A stretch of 64,000 bases of DNA from Empedobacter stercoris (GTDB lineage: Bacteria > Bacteroidota > Bacteroidia > Flavobacteriales > Weeksellaceae): contig NZ_JACXZC010000009.1 in the NCBI RefSeq assembly GCF_020281205.1, positions 1-64,000 on the forward strand, read 5' to 3'. The notes under the pieces were generated by a model. It was given only the letters and a program-made list of their open reading frames with translations. It was not told the DNA's origin and searched no databases. Positions 1 to 6,495 of this stretch are shown here, piece by piece. Every line of letters begins with the position of its first letter. Position 1 is the stretch's first letter. The position numbers were made by a program, and so were the translations under genes.

Positions 1-126
1 TAATTAAAGTTAATGATTTTTAAAACACTACCTTAAATTTTAGGTCTTAGATGTCCACTTTTTGCTGACGATTTACACAAAAATAAATTAATGTTTATTG
101 ATAAATCAGATAGATTGAAAAGTTTT

Positions 127-162
127 AACTCATATCGTGTATCGCGATACGCAATATGAGTT
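127..162. promoter_or_regulatory. Palindromic operator-like site 1 (extended)
   Basis: This is an 18-bp half-site inverted repeat centred between 144 and 145; 16 of 18 pairs match. The core is GTATCGCGATAC (139-150). The inner 26 bases (132-157) match site 2 at 197-222 in 23 of 26 positions. The outer arms (AACTC / GAGTT) are absent from site 2 and are followed by a T tract (161-165), so on RNA the site could also form a terminator-like hairpin. I infer that the HTH protein encoded just downstream binds here, because the site sits directly ahead of its gene. Confidence 0.75.
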
Positions 163-196
163 TTTAATTTATTGTTTTTTAGAATTAAAATTTGTA

Positions 197-222
197 ATAT
201 TGCGTATCGCGATATGCAATAT
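197..222. promoter_or_regulatory. Palindromic operator-like site 2
   Basis: This is a 13-bp half-site inverted repeat centred between 209 and 210, with 12 of 13 pairs matching, and core TATCGCGATA (205-214). It abuts the preferred ATG (223) of the HTH gene. Its centre is 65 bp from that of site 1, about six helical turns, which would suit cooperative binding on one face. AAAATTTG at 187-194 is one mismatch from the Bacteroidota -7 element TAnnTTTG, so a bound repressor would cover the expected transcription start. That last point is inference. Confidence 0.75.
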
Positions 223-744
223 ATGAAGAAGAACCAACAAATGAAACCACAAGATATTGTTTTACTACTAAAAATAATAGCTGTAAACAATGAAAACTGG
301 GAACAAAAACCAATAGCCGAACAACTAGGATTAAGTCAGTCTGAAGTAAGCGAATCCGTTGCAAGATCTAAATACGCTGGTTTGTTAAATCCGAAAGGAA
401 AATCGGTAATGCGTTTTGCTTTATTAGAGTTTCTAGAACATGGTGTAGCGTATGTTTTTCCACAAAAACCAGGATCAATTGTACGTGGTGTAGCTACAGC
501 ACATTCTACAGCACCATTAAGTACTATCATTCAAAGTAATGAATTTTATGTTTGGCCCTATGGTAAAGGAAATGAAAAAGGACATGGAATAGAACCATTA
601 TACAAAACAGTCCCAAAAGCAGTCTTACAAGATTCAAAATTGCACGAGTTATTAGCATTGGTTGATGCAATACGTGTTGGCCGTGCTAGAGAAAAAGAAC
701 TAGCTGTACAGGAACTGAAAAATAGAATTTTAAATGGAGAATAA
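223..744 (+). CDS. HTH transcriptional regulator of the restriction operon
   Basis: A 173-residue DNA-binding protein from ATG 223. Other in-frame starts are ATG 214, which lies inside palindrome 2, and ATG 241, which gives 167 residues and is preceded by an A/G-rich stretch. The N-terminal third carries a winged-HTH pattern (IAEQLGLSQSEVSESVARS) typical of MarR-like or AbiEi-like proteins. The C-terminal part is a conserved-looking domain I cannot name, rich in Gly and Pro and ending in a charged helix. It overlaps the next gene by 11 bp, so the two are translationally coupled. The two palindromes immediately upstream argue for autoregulation of the HTH-NTase-HsdR operon. An alternative role is the antitoxin half of an AbiE-like type IV toxin-antitoxin pair. 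The DNA-binding call is firm; the biological role is inferred. Confidence 0.75.
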   Translation: MKKNQQMKPQDIVLLLKIIAVNNENWEQKPIAEQLGLSQSEVSESVARSKYAGLLNPKGKSVMRFALLEFLEHGVAYVFPQKPGSIVRGVATAHSTAPLSTIIQSNEFYVWPYGKGNEKGHGIEPLYKTVPKAVLQDSKLHELLALVDAIRVGRAREKELAVQELKNRILNGE

Positions 745-1429
745 AACAATAAATGTTGGTGTTGTTGCTAAAATTGCAGAAGCATTAAAAGATCTTAACG
801 ATAAAGTCGTGTTTGTTGGTGGAGCTGTAGTTAGTTTATATACAGATGATCCTGCGGCAGATGAGATTAGACCTACTGCGGACATCGATTTTACGGTGAA
901 TATTGCTAACATATCTAATTTCTCTGTTTGGAATGATCTAATAGAAAAATTGAATACATTAGGTTTTTCACCAGATCCATTTGGACATGCAATTTGTAGT
1001 TACAAATACATGGACATTCCTGTTGATATTATGGCGCCAGAAGATGGACCAAATGGACCATCAAACAAATGGTACAAAAAGGGTTTTAATGATCTATGGA
1101 AAGTAGATGTAAAAGAACAGACGGTAAACATATTATCTTCTCCATATTATTTGGCTTCAAAATTTGAAGCATTCAATGATAGAGGGAAAGATTTTAGAAC
1201 AAGTCATGATTTAGAAGATATCATTTATATTTTAGACAATAGAACCACAATGGTAGATGAGATAATAAATGCAGAAGATGAAGTAAAGAGCTTTATCGTT
1301 TCTCAATTTATGAACTTTAAAAAAAAAGGTATTCTAGAAGAAGCTTTAATTGCGCACATTCACCCAATTATGCTAGATGAAAGATTATCAATTGTAGAAG
1401 AAAAACTTGAAATGATATTACAATACTAA
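734..1429 (+). CDS. Nucleotidyltransferase of the AbiEii/DUF1814-like type
   Basis: A 231-residue protein with the nucleotidyltransferase signature: GGAVVSLY near residues 29-36, followed by TADIDF with the Asp-x-Asp metal pair near residue 50. No C-terminal accessory domain is recognisable, so it is a minimal NTase. Proteins of this type include AbiEii toxins, which work with an HTH partner, and here the HTH gene lies directly upstream with an 11-bp overlap. The hsdR gene follows after 28 bp. It may transfer a nucleotide to tRNA or protein, or modulate restriction. The fold is well supported; substrate and role are unknown. Confidence 0.75.
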   Translation: MENKTINVGVVAKIAEALKDLNDKVVFVGGAVVSLYTDDPAADEIRPTADIDFTVNIANISNFSVWNDLIEKLNTLGFSPDPFGHAICSYKYMDIPVDIMAPEDGPNGPSNKWYKKGFNDLWKVDVKEQTVNILSSPYYLASKFEAFNDRGKDFRTSHDLEDIIYILDNRTTMVDEIINAEDEVKSFIVSQFMNFKKKGILEEALIAHIHPIMLDERLSIVEEKLEMILQY

Positions 1430-1457
1430 GACTACTATTACTATAAACAACACTAAC

Positions 1458-4430
1458 ATGAAATTTAACGAAACAAATACTGTAGAGGCTTTTGTGGTAG
1501 ATCAATTAGCTGGTGCTAAACTAGGTAATAGTTCTATTGTAGAAGAATCTCCATTAACATATAAAAATAAACCGTGGCAATACGTTGCTCCACAAGATTT
1601 AAACCGTAGTACAAATCAAGTTTTACTAGAGGAAAATCTTCATCAAGCTTTACAACGCTTAAACCCAAGCATAGCGGATAATCCACATTTGGCTGATGAG
1701 GTAATTTATAAATTACGTGCAATATTATTGTCTGTGGATCAAATTGGTTTGGTGCGAGCAAATAAAGCTTTTCATAATTGGATGTGTGGGAATGAGTCAA
1801 TGCCATTCGGTGAAAATAATCAACACGTTCCTATTCATTTAATAGATTTCGAAAACTTCGAAAACAATGAGTTTATAGTTACCAATCAATTAAGGGTCCA
1901 TGCAAGAGAAACAAAAATTCCAGATATTGTGTTATACATAAATGGAATTCCAGTGGTGGTTGGTGAATTAAAAACTCCAATACGACCTTCAATTTCGTGG
2001 CAAGATGGTGCGAATGAAATAATAAGTGTTTATGAAAATTCAATTCCTCAATTATTTGTTCCAAACATTTTAAACTTTGCTACGGAAGGTAAAACCTTTG
2101 GTTATGGAGGTATTCGTACACCATTGCAATTTTGGGGACCATGGCGAATGGATTTAGATGAAAGCAAGGTTTTAAAATACGCTAGTCTAGAAGATGTTAG
2201 TGCAGAACTAAATGACTTATTACATCCAGAACGCTTATTGGATATTCTTAAAAACTTCTCATTATTCAGTGCCAACAACAAAAAACAACTGATAAAAGTT
2301 TTACCGCGTTTCCAGCAATACGAGGGAGCAAATAAAATAGTTGATCGTGTAATAAAAGGTAAAGTAAAGAAAGGTTTAATTTGGCATTTCCAAGGTTCAG
2401 GAAAATCATTTTTAATGGTATATGCTGCACAAAAATTAAGAAACACATCTGTGTTAAAAAGTCCTACGGTGATAGTATTAGTAGATCGTACTGATTTAGA
2501 TACACAGATTTCTGGAACACTTAAGGCAGCAGATATTTCTAATGTTGTGACGACAGAAAATATTACCGAATTACAAAACCTTTTAGAACGTGATACACGT
2601 AAAATTATCGTATCGATGATTCATAAGTTTAGAGATGCTAAACCTGATATGAATACACGCGATAACATCATTGTCTTAGTGGATGAAGCACACAGAACAC
2701 AAGAAGGTGATCTTGGTCGACAAATGCGAGCAGCTTTACCTAATGCATTTTTATTTGGTTTAACAGGAACACCTGTTAATCGTGCGGATAAAAATACATT
2801 TTGGGCATTTGGAGCAGAAGAAGATAATGGGGGATATTTATCACGCTATACGTTTCAAGATTCAATAAGAGATGGAGCGACGCTACCATTACATTTCGAA
2901 CCGCGTTTAGTGGATGTGCATTTGAATAAAGAAGAATTAGATAAGGCATTTGAAGAATTAAAATCAAGTGTGGATCTTAACGATGAAGATGCAGATTTAT
3001 TGAATCAAAAGTCAGCTAAGATGGCAAGCTTTTTAAAAGCGCCAGAGCGTGTTGAAAAAATAGTTGAAGATATCGCAAAGCACTTTAGAGAAAAAGTGGA
3101 GCCTAATGGACTGAAGGCGATGATTGTTACTCCAGATCGTTATGCTTGTGTTCAATACAAAGAAGAGTTAGATAGGCATTTCCCAACCGAAGCAAGTAAA
3201 GTTGTTTTCTCTACGACAGCTAATGATGATGCCGATTTTAAAGCGAAATGGGCTGTAGATAAATCCCAACAAGAAAAAATAGTTGAAGAGTTTAATCAAG
3301 CAGATTCTCCACTAAAGTTTATTATTGTTACGGCTAAATTATTAACTGGTTTTGATGCGCCAATTCTACAAACGCTTTACTTAGACAAATCTTTAAAAGA
3401 TGTGACGCTATTACAAGCAATTTGTAGAACCAACCGATTATATCCGAATAAAGAGTTCGGTCGAATCGTAGACTATTTTGGGATTTTTGACGATGCTGCA
3501 AAAGCTTTACAATTTGATGATCAAACGATGAGGTCTATTATTACGAATCTAAATGAACTTAAAGATAAACTTCCAGATTTAATGAAAAATGCACTTTCAC
3601 ATTTTGATGGGGTAGATCGTAATTTGGATGGATATGAAGGAATTCAGGCTGCACAAGAAAAACTAAAGACTGATGAGCTGAAAGATGCCTTTGCAAAGGA
3701 TTTTAAACCTCTAATGAAAGTTTGGGAATCATTATCACCAGATCGTATATTAGATCCTTATCAAGCGGATTTTAAATGGTTGTCAGGCATATTTGAATCG
3801 GTTCGTCCAGCATCTACACATACTGGTAAGTTATTGTGGATGACTTTAGGAAATGCAACTACAAAATTGATGCATGAAAATATTAAGGTAGGTGACGTAC
3901 ATGTTTTAGAAGAATTTATACTTGATGCAGATGTAATAGAAAATATTTTCAATAATCCAGATCCAAAAGAAGCGAAGAAGATTGAGGAGATTTTAGTGAA
4001 ACGTTTCAAGAAATACGGTGGCGATACTAAATTTAGAAAATTAAGCGAACGTTTAGAAGATCTTAGAACTAGAGCAGAACAAGGGTTAATCACTTCCATT
4101 GAATTCGTGAAAGAGTTGTGTAAACTTGCTAAGGATACTCTACAAGCGGAAAAAGAATTGGAGGAAGAGCTAATCAACAAAACGCCCGTTGCAGCACTAA
4201 CAGAGTTATTTATTGAGCTTAAAACAGATGAAACACCAGCAGTTGTAGAGCGTATTGTAAATGATATTGATGGTATTGTAAGAGTTGTTCGTTTTCCAGG
4301 TTGGCAAACTACTGCTGCTGGAGAACGTGAAGTGCAAAAATCATTGCGAAAGGCTCTGTTGAAATACCAATTGCATAAAAATGAGATGTTGTTTCAACGA
4401 GCATACGAATATATAAAAGAATACTATTAG
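1458..4430 (+). CDS. hsdR: Type I restriction endonuclease, HsdR subunit
   Basis: A 990-residue motor/nuclease subunit of a type I restriction system. The N-terminal PD-(D/E)xK nuclease has Asp156, Glu170 and Lys172 (PDIV...GELKTP). It is followed by a superfamily 2 translocase with Walker A QGSGKS at 312-317 and DEAH at 409-412, plus a later RecA lobe with an arginine-rich QAICRTNRLYP motif. Length is normal for HsdR. HsdR needs HsdM and HsdS to recognise and cut DNA, and neither is in the window. If present they must lie left of position 1, in a separate transcription unit, because this operon has its own operator region. A clear terminator follows at 4436. Confidence 0.93.
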   Translation: MKFNETNTVEAFVVDQLAGAKLGNSSIVEESPLTYKNKPWQYVAPQDLNRSTNQVLLEENLHQALQRLNPSIADNPHLADEVIYKLRAILLSVDQIGLVRANKAFHNWMCGNESMPFGENNQHVPIHLIDFENFENNEFIVTNQLRVHARETKIPDIVLYINGIPVVVGELKTPIRPSISWQDGANEIISVYENSIPQLFVPNILNFATEGKTFGYGGIRTPLQFWGPWRMDLDESKVLKYASLEDVSAELNDLLHPERLLDILKNFSLFSANNKKQLIKVLPRFQQYEGANKIVDRVIKGKVKKGLIWHFQGSGKSFLMVYAAQKLRNTSVLKSPTVIVLVDRTDLDTQISGTLKAADISNVVTTENITELQNLLERDTRKIIVSMIHKFRDAKPDMNTRDNIIVLVDEAHRTQEGDLGRQMRAALPNAFLFGLTGTPVNRADKNTFWAFGAEEDNGGYLSRYTFQDSIRDGATLPLHFEPRLVDVHLNKEELDKAFEELKSSVDLNDEDADLLNQKSAKMASFLKAPERVEKIVEDIAKHFREKVEPNGLKAMIVTPDRYACVQYKEELDRHFPTEASKVVFSTTANDDADFKAKWAVDKSQQEKIVEEFNQADSPLKFIIVTAKLLTGFDAPILQTLYLDKSLKDVTLLQAICRTNRLYPNKEFGRIVDYFGIFDDAAKALQFDDQTMRSIITNLNELKDKLPDLMKNALSHFDGVDRNLDGYEGIQAAQEKLKTDELKDAFAKDFKPLMKVWESLSPDRILDPYQADFKWLSGIFESVRPASTHTGKLLWMTLGNATTKLMHENIKVGDVHVLEEFILDADVIENIFNNPDPKEAKKIEEILVKRFKKYGGDTKFRKLSERLEDLRTRAEQGLITSIEFVKELCKLAKDTLQAEKELEEELINKTPVAALTELFIELKTDETPAVVERIVNDIDGIVRVVRFPGWQTTAAGEREVQKSLRKALLKYQLHKNEMLFQRAYEYIKEYY

Positions 4431-4435
4431 TATAG

Positions 4436-4463
4436 AAAACTCAGTATAAAGCTGAGTTTTTTT
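4436..4463 (+). terminator. Intrinsic terminator after hsdR
   Basis: A 9-bp perfect stem (AAACTCAG arms, 4436-4444 with 4452-4460), a 7-base loop and a run of seven T. It starts 6 bases after the hsdR stop codon and ends the three-gene operon. Confidence 0.85.
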
Positions 4464-4783
4464 ATTACCCTACTTCTGGAGGGTTCGCTCCGTATCCTGC
4501 TAAATACCCCTCCCTACTATACTAATTTAAAAGTGGAGCAGGTAGTTAAAAAACATTTTTTAAAATTTTAATTAATAGTCAATTTAATGGGACATAATCT
4601 CCATAGAAATTAAAAATTAATGTTTTTGTATAATTTTTTTATAAAAAATATAAATTCATAAACACTTGTAGTTTAGTTATTTGGTATTTATTGTAAAAAT
4701 TATTTTAGGTCATAACTTGACTTTTTTGTAAATGGTTACTATGTATATATAAAAAGGGCTCATTACGCCTTTATGTTATATAT
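4464..4783. other. Intergenic stretch with a compact inverted-repeat patch
   Basis: No gene is visible. Bases 4466-4551 are richer in G and C than their surroundings and hold nested short repeats: CCCTACT twice (4468, 4512), GGAGGG (4478) facing CCCTCC (4508), and CCTGCT (4496) facing AGCAGG (4537). The rest is very AT-rich. A small hairpin (AAAGGGC...GCCTTT) lies at about 4753-4773, just before the next start codon. This could be a remnant or boundary of the accessory segment. Confidence 0.4.
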
Positions 4784-5413
4784 ATGAAAGAATATAAACC
4801 AATACGATACTTTGTAGAAAATAACCTAACTACACTTAGTACAAGACAATTAAAAAGAAATGCTTCTAAAGCTTTTATTTCAGGTTGTAATTATGTAATT
4901 CAATCCTTAACATTAAATAATAAAAAACAATATGAAATTTTAGTTGACGAAATTGAAAGAATAGGAGAGAGAAAAAGAAAACCAAAGCAATCAAAGAAAC
5001 CAGTCAAAATTATTAAAGAATTTGAATCTAAAACTTCAAGAAATTATATTACGGTTGTAACTATAAATTTTAAAGACACATCAGATGTTTTATTTTATGA
5101 TGATTTAGTTTTAAAATTTTTTGAATACTCTAAAAAAGAAGATATGTATTATAGTATAGAGGTTGATAACGATGGTTATACCCATGTGCATTTTGCTTCA
5201 ACAGGAGACATAAATTTTACATATAATTATCTTAACCAGATAATAAATATTGAATTGAAATTAAATCAAAAAATAGCAATAAGTATGAATGGGGAAAAAT
5301 CATTTGCTCCAGTTGAGATTTCGCCAATGCGAGACCACCAATGCTTTCTTGAATATATTAGTAAAGAATCATACATTATTTACTTGAACGTAGTTGCTCA
5401 GAAATGGTCTTAA
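4784..5413 (+). CDS. Orphan protein with HUH endonuclease-like motifs
   Basis: A 209-residue, Lys-rich protein that I do not recognise as a named family. Three short motifs occur in the order seen in HUH/Rep endonucleases: a hydrophobic strand ITVVTINF (89-96), THVHFAS (133-139, with the His-x-His pair at 134 and 136) and EYISKES (190-196, with a candidate nucleophile Tyr191 and Lys194). Spacings of about 40 and 57 residues resemble single-tyrosine Rep nickases. The N-terminal 80 residues are basic and may bind DNA. No helicase domain follows. It stands alone between the restriction operon and a putative RNA gene, so a remnant of a plasmid or phage replication gene is plausible. The motif match is by eye and may be chance. 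Confidence 0.55.
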   Translation: MKEYKPIRYFVENNLTTLSTRQLKRNASKAFISGCNYVIQSLTLNNKKQYEILVDEIERIGERKRKPKQSKKPVKIIKEFESKTSRNYITVVTINFKDTSDVLFYDDLVLKFFEYSKKEDMYYSIEVDNDGYTHVHFASTGDINFTYNYLNQIINIELKLNQKIAISMNGEKSFAPVEISPMRDHQCFLEYISKESYIIYLNVVAQKWS

Positions 5414-5612
5414 ATGCTGGGTTTTAATACTCAATGTTAATAATATAAATTAATTTTTGAAAATTGAAATAATTCTTCTGATAATCAAATATATAAATGT
5501 TGTATTTTAAAATTTTTTGAATTAAAAGCCCGCTATTTACATCAATTAATAATAGCTAAAAATAATGTGGGTGTAACGTAATAACTATAGATTCTTTTTG
5601 ATGTTTTTTTCC
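5414..5612. other. AT-rich spacer, nothing recognised
   Basis: This is part of a 520-base stretch without a protein gene. No convincing ORF, tRNA or clear terminator for the preceding gene was seen here. The second half of the gap is described as a putative RNA gene. Confidence 0.5.
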
Positions 5613-5620
5613 TATATTTG
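5613..5620 (+). promoter_or_regulatory. -7 promoter element of putative RNA gene
   Basis: TATATTTG is a perfect match to the Bacteroidota -7 consensus TAnnTTTG. The expected start of transcription is near 5627. The next gene (msrA) is 300 bases away and a terminator intervenes, so this promoter appears to serve a non-coding transcript. Confidence 0.6.
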
Positions 5621-5626
5621 TAAACG

Positions 5627-5859
5627 AAATAGAGGACTCTTTATAGAATACCAATTTATCCAAAAATCCCCCTAAATCTCACCCTCGACAAAAACACATT
5701 TTTTAAATCATTTATTTTCAGTGATTTAATGCGTTAAGAAAGGAATTGATTGGGGCTTTGATTTAGAGACCACAAAAGATTAGTGTTCTTATTGGATTGA
5801 ATGATATAAATATAATTGTATATTTGATAAACGTTCAGAATGAAAATTCTGAACTTTTT
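5627..5859 (+). ncRNA. Putative structured small RNA of about 230 nt
   Basis: The region is bounded by a perfect -7 element and an intrinsic terminator, and no plausible ORF lies between. Complementary segments nest as an elongated fold. CCAAT (5651-5655) pairs with ATTGG (5791-5795), and CTAAATC (5672-5678) pairs with GATTTAG (5760-5766). An apical hairpin forms from TTAAATCA (5703-5710) and TGATTTAA (5722-5729). A long irregular rod with an internal bulge recalls 6S RNA, but I cannot assign a family from sequence alone. The ends are predictions from the promoter and terminator. Confidence 0.5.
5833..5859 (+). terminator. Intrinsic terminator with GAAA tetraloop
   Basis: A 9-bp perfect stem (GTTCAGAAT / ATTCTGAAC) is closed by a GAAA loop and followed by five T. 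It lies between the -7 element at 5613 and msrA, so it would end the putative small RNA. Confidence 0.8.
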
Positions 5860-5933
5860 GTATTTAAAATTATACAATAAGTTGTAAATTTTGTGCTCAT
5901 TATTGTAGATTAATAATTAATAACCCTTTATTT

Positions 5934-6467
5934 ATGAGTAAAGAAGTAGCAGTTTTAGGAGCTGGTTGTTTTTGGTGTGTCGAAGGAATATTTAATTCGA
6001 TCAATGGAGTTGAGAAGGCTATTTCTGGATTCGCAGGAGGCGATGTAGAAAATCCAACTTATCGTCAAGTTTGCGATACAGAAACCAATCATGCTGAGGT
6101 AGTTGAAGTAACTTTTGATAATGAAGTCATTTCGTATGAAGAATTATTAGAAATTTTTTGGAATATTCATAATCCAACGCAATTAAATAGACAGGGAAAT
6201 GATGTTGGTACACAATATCGTTCGAGTATTTTTTACACATCAGAAGAACAGAAAAAACAAGCAGAAAATTCGTTGAAGAAGTTTGATAACGGAACTTTAT
6301 ATGAGGATAAATTCGTTACAACAATTGAGCCTTTAGATCAATTTTGGCCAGCCGAAGATTATCACCAAGGTTATTATAACGAAAATCCCGATCAGCCCTA
6401 TTGTTCGGCTGTAGTTGGACCAAAAATAGCCAAATTTAAATCAAAATTCAAACAGATTTTAAAATAA
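5934..6467 (+). CDS. msrA: Peptide-methionine (S)-S-oxide reductase MsrA
   Basis: A 177-residue cytosolic enzyme that reduces methionine-S-sulfoxide in proteins and as free amino acid, using thioredoxin. The hallmark GCFWC motif lies at 11-15, with catalytic Cys12. The family segments GTQYRS and EDYHQGY (about 155-160) are present. Length is typical of a single-domain MsrA without MsrB fusion. It is transcribed alone: a terminator precedes it and a bidirectional terminator follows directly after its stop codon. Confidence 0.96.
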   Translation: MSKEVAVLGAGCFWCVEGIFNSINGVEKAISGFAGGDVENPTYRQVCDTETNHAEVVEVTFDNEVISYEELLEIFWNIHNPTQLNRQGNDVGTQYRSSIFYTSEEQKKQAENSLKKFDNGTLYEDKFVTTIEPLDQFWPAEDYHQGYYNENPDQPYCSAVVGPKIAKFKSKFKQILK

Positions 6468-6493
6468 GAAAAGCGACCAATTGGTCGCTTTTC
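6468..6493. terminator. Bidirectional terminator between msrA and helicase gene
   Basis: A perfect 26-base palindrome with arms GAAAAGCGACCAA and its complement. It starts right after the msrA stop and lies 3 bases from the stop of the opposing helicase gene, so it can serve both strands. The same GCGACC/GGTCGC stem recurs in the terminator after the cold-shock gene at 61133. Confidence 0.85.
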
Positions 6494-6495
6494 TA

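Noticed and set aside
172-222. Longer HTH protein from a TTG at 172 or ATG at 214
   Set aside because: The added residues would be encoded by palindrome 2 and its promoter-like flank and have no family similarity; starts at 223 or 241 fit better.
33-290. Minus-strand ORF of 85 residues across the left control region
   Set aside because: It runs through both palindromes and the HTH gene start, has no family resemblance and no plausible start signal, so it is a chance frame.
3761-4180. Minus-strand ORF of 139 residues inside hsdR
   Set aside because: It is antisense to a well-supported HsdR coding region, Ser-rich from complementary codon bias, with no motif.
5668-5690. C-rich stretch in the putative RNA as an attachment site for an integrase
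   Set aside because: No integrase gene, no matching direct repeat elsewhere in the window and no tRNA 3' end were seen, so an att call has no support.
6468-6493. Perfect 26-base palindrome as an operator
   Set aside because: It sits between two convergent stop codons with T runs on both sides, which fits a bidirectional terminator rather than a regulator site.
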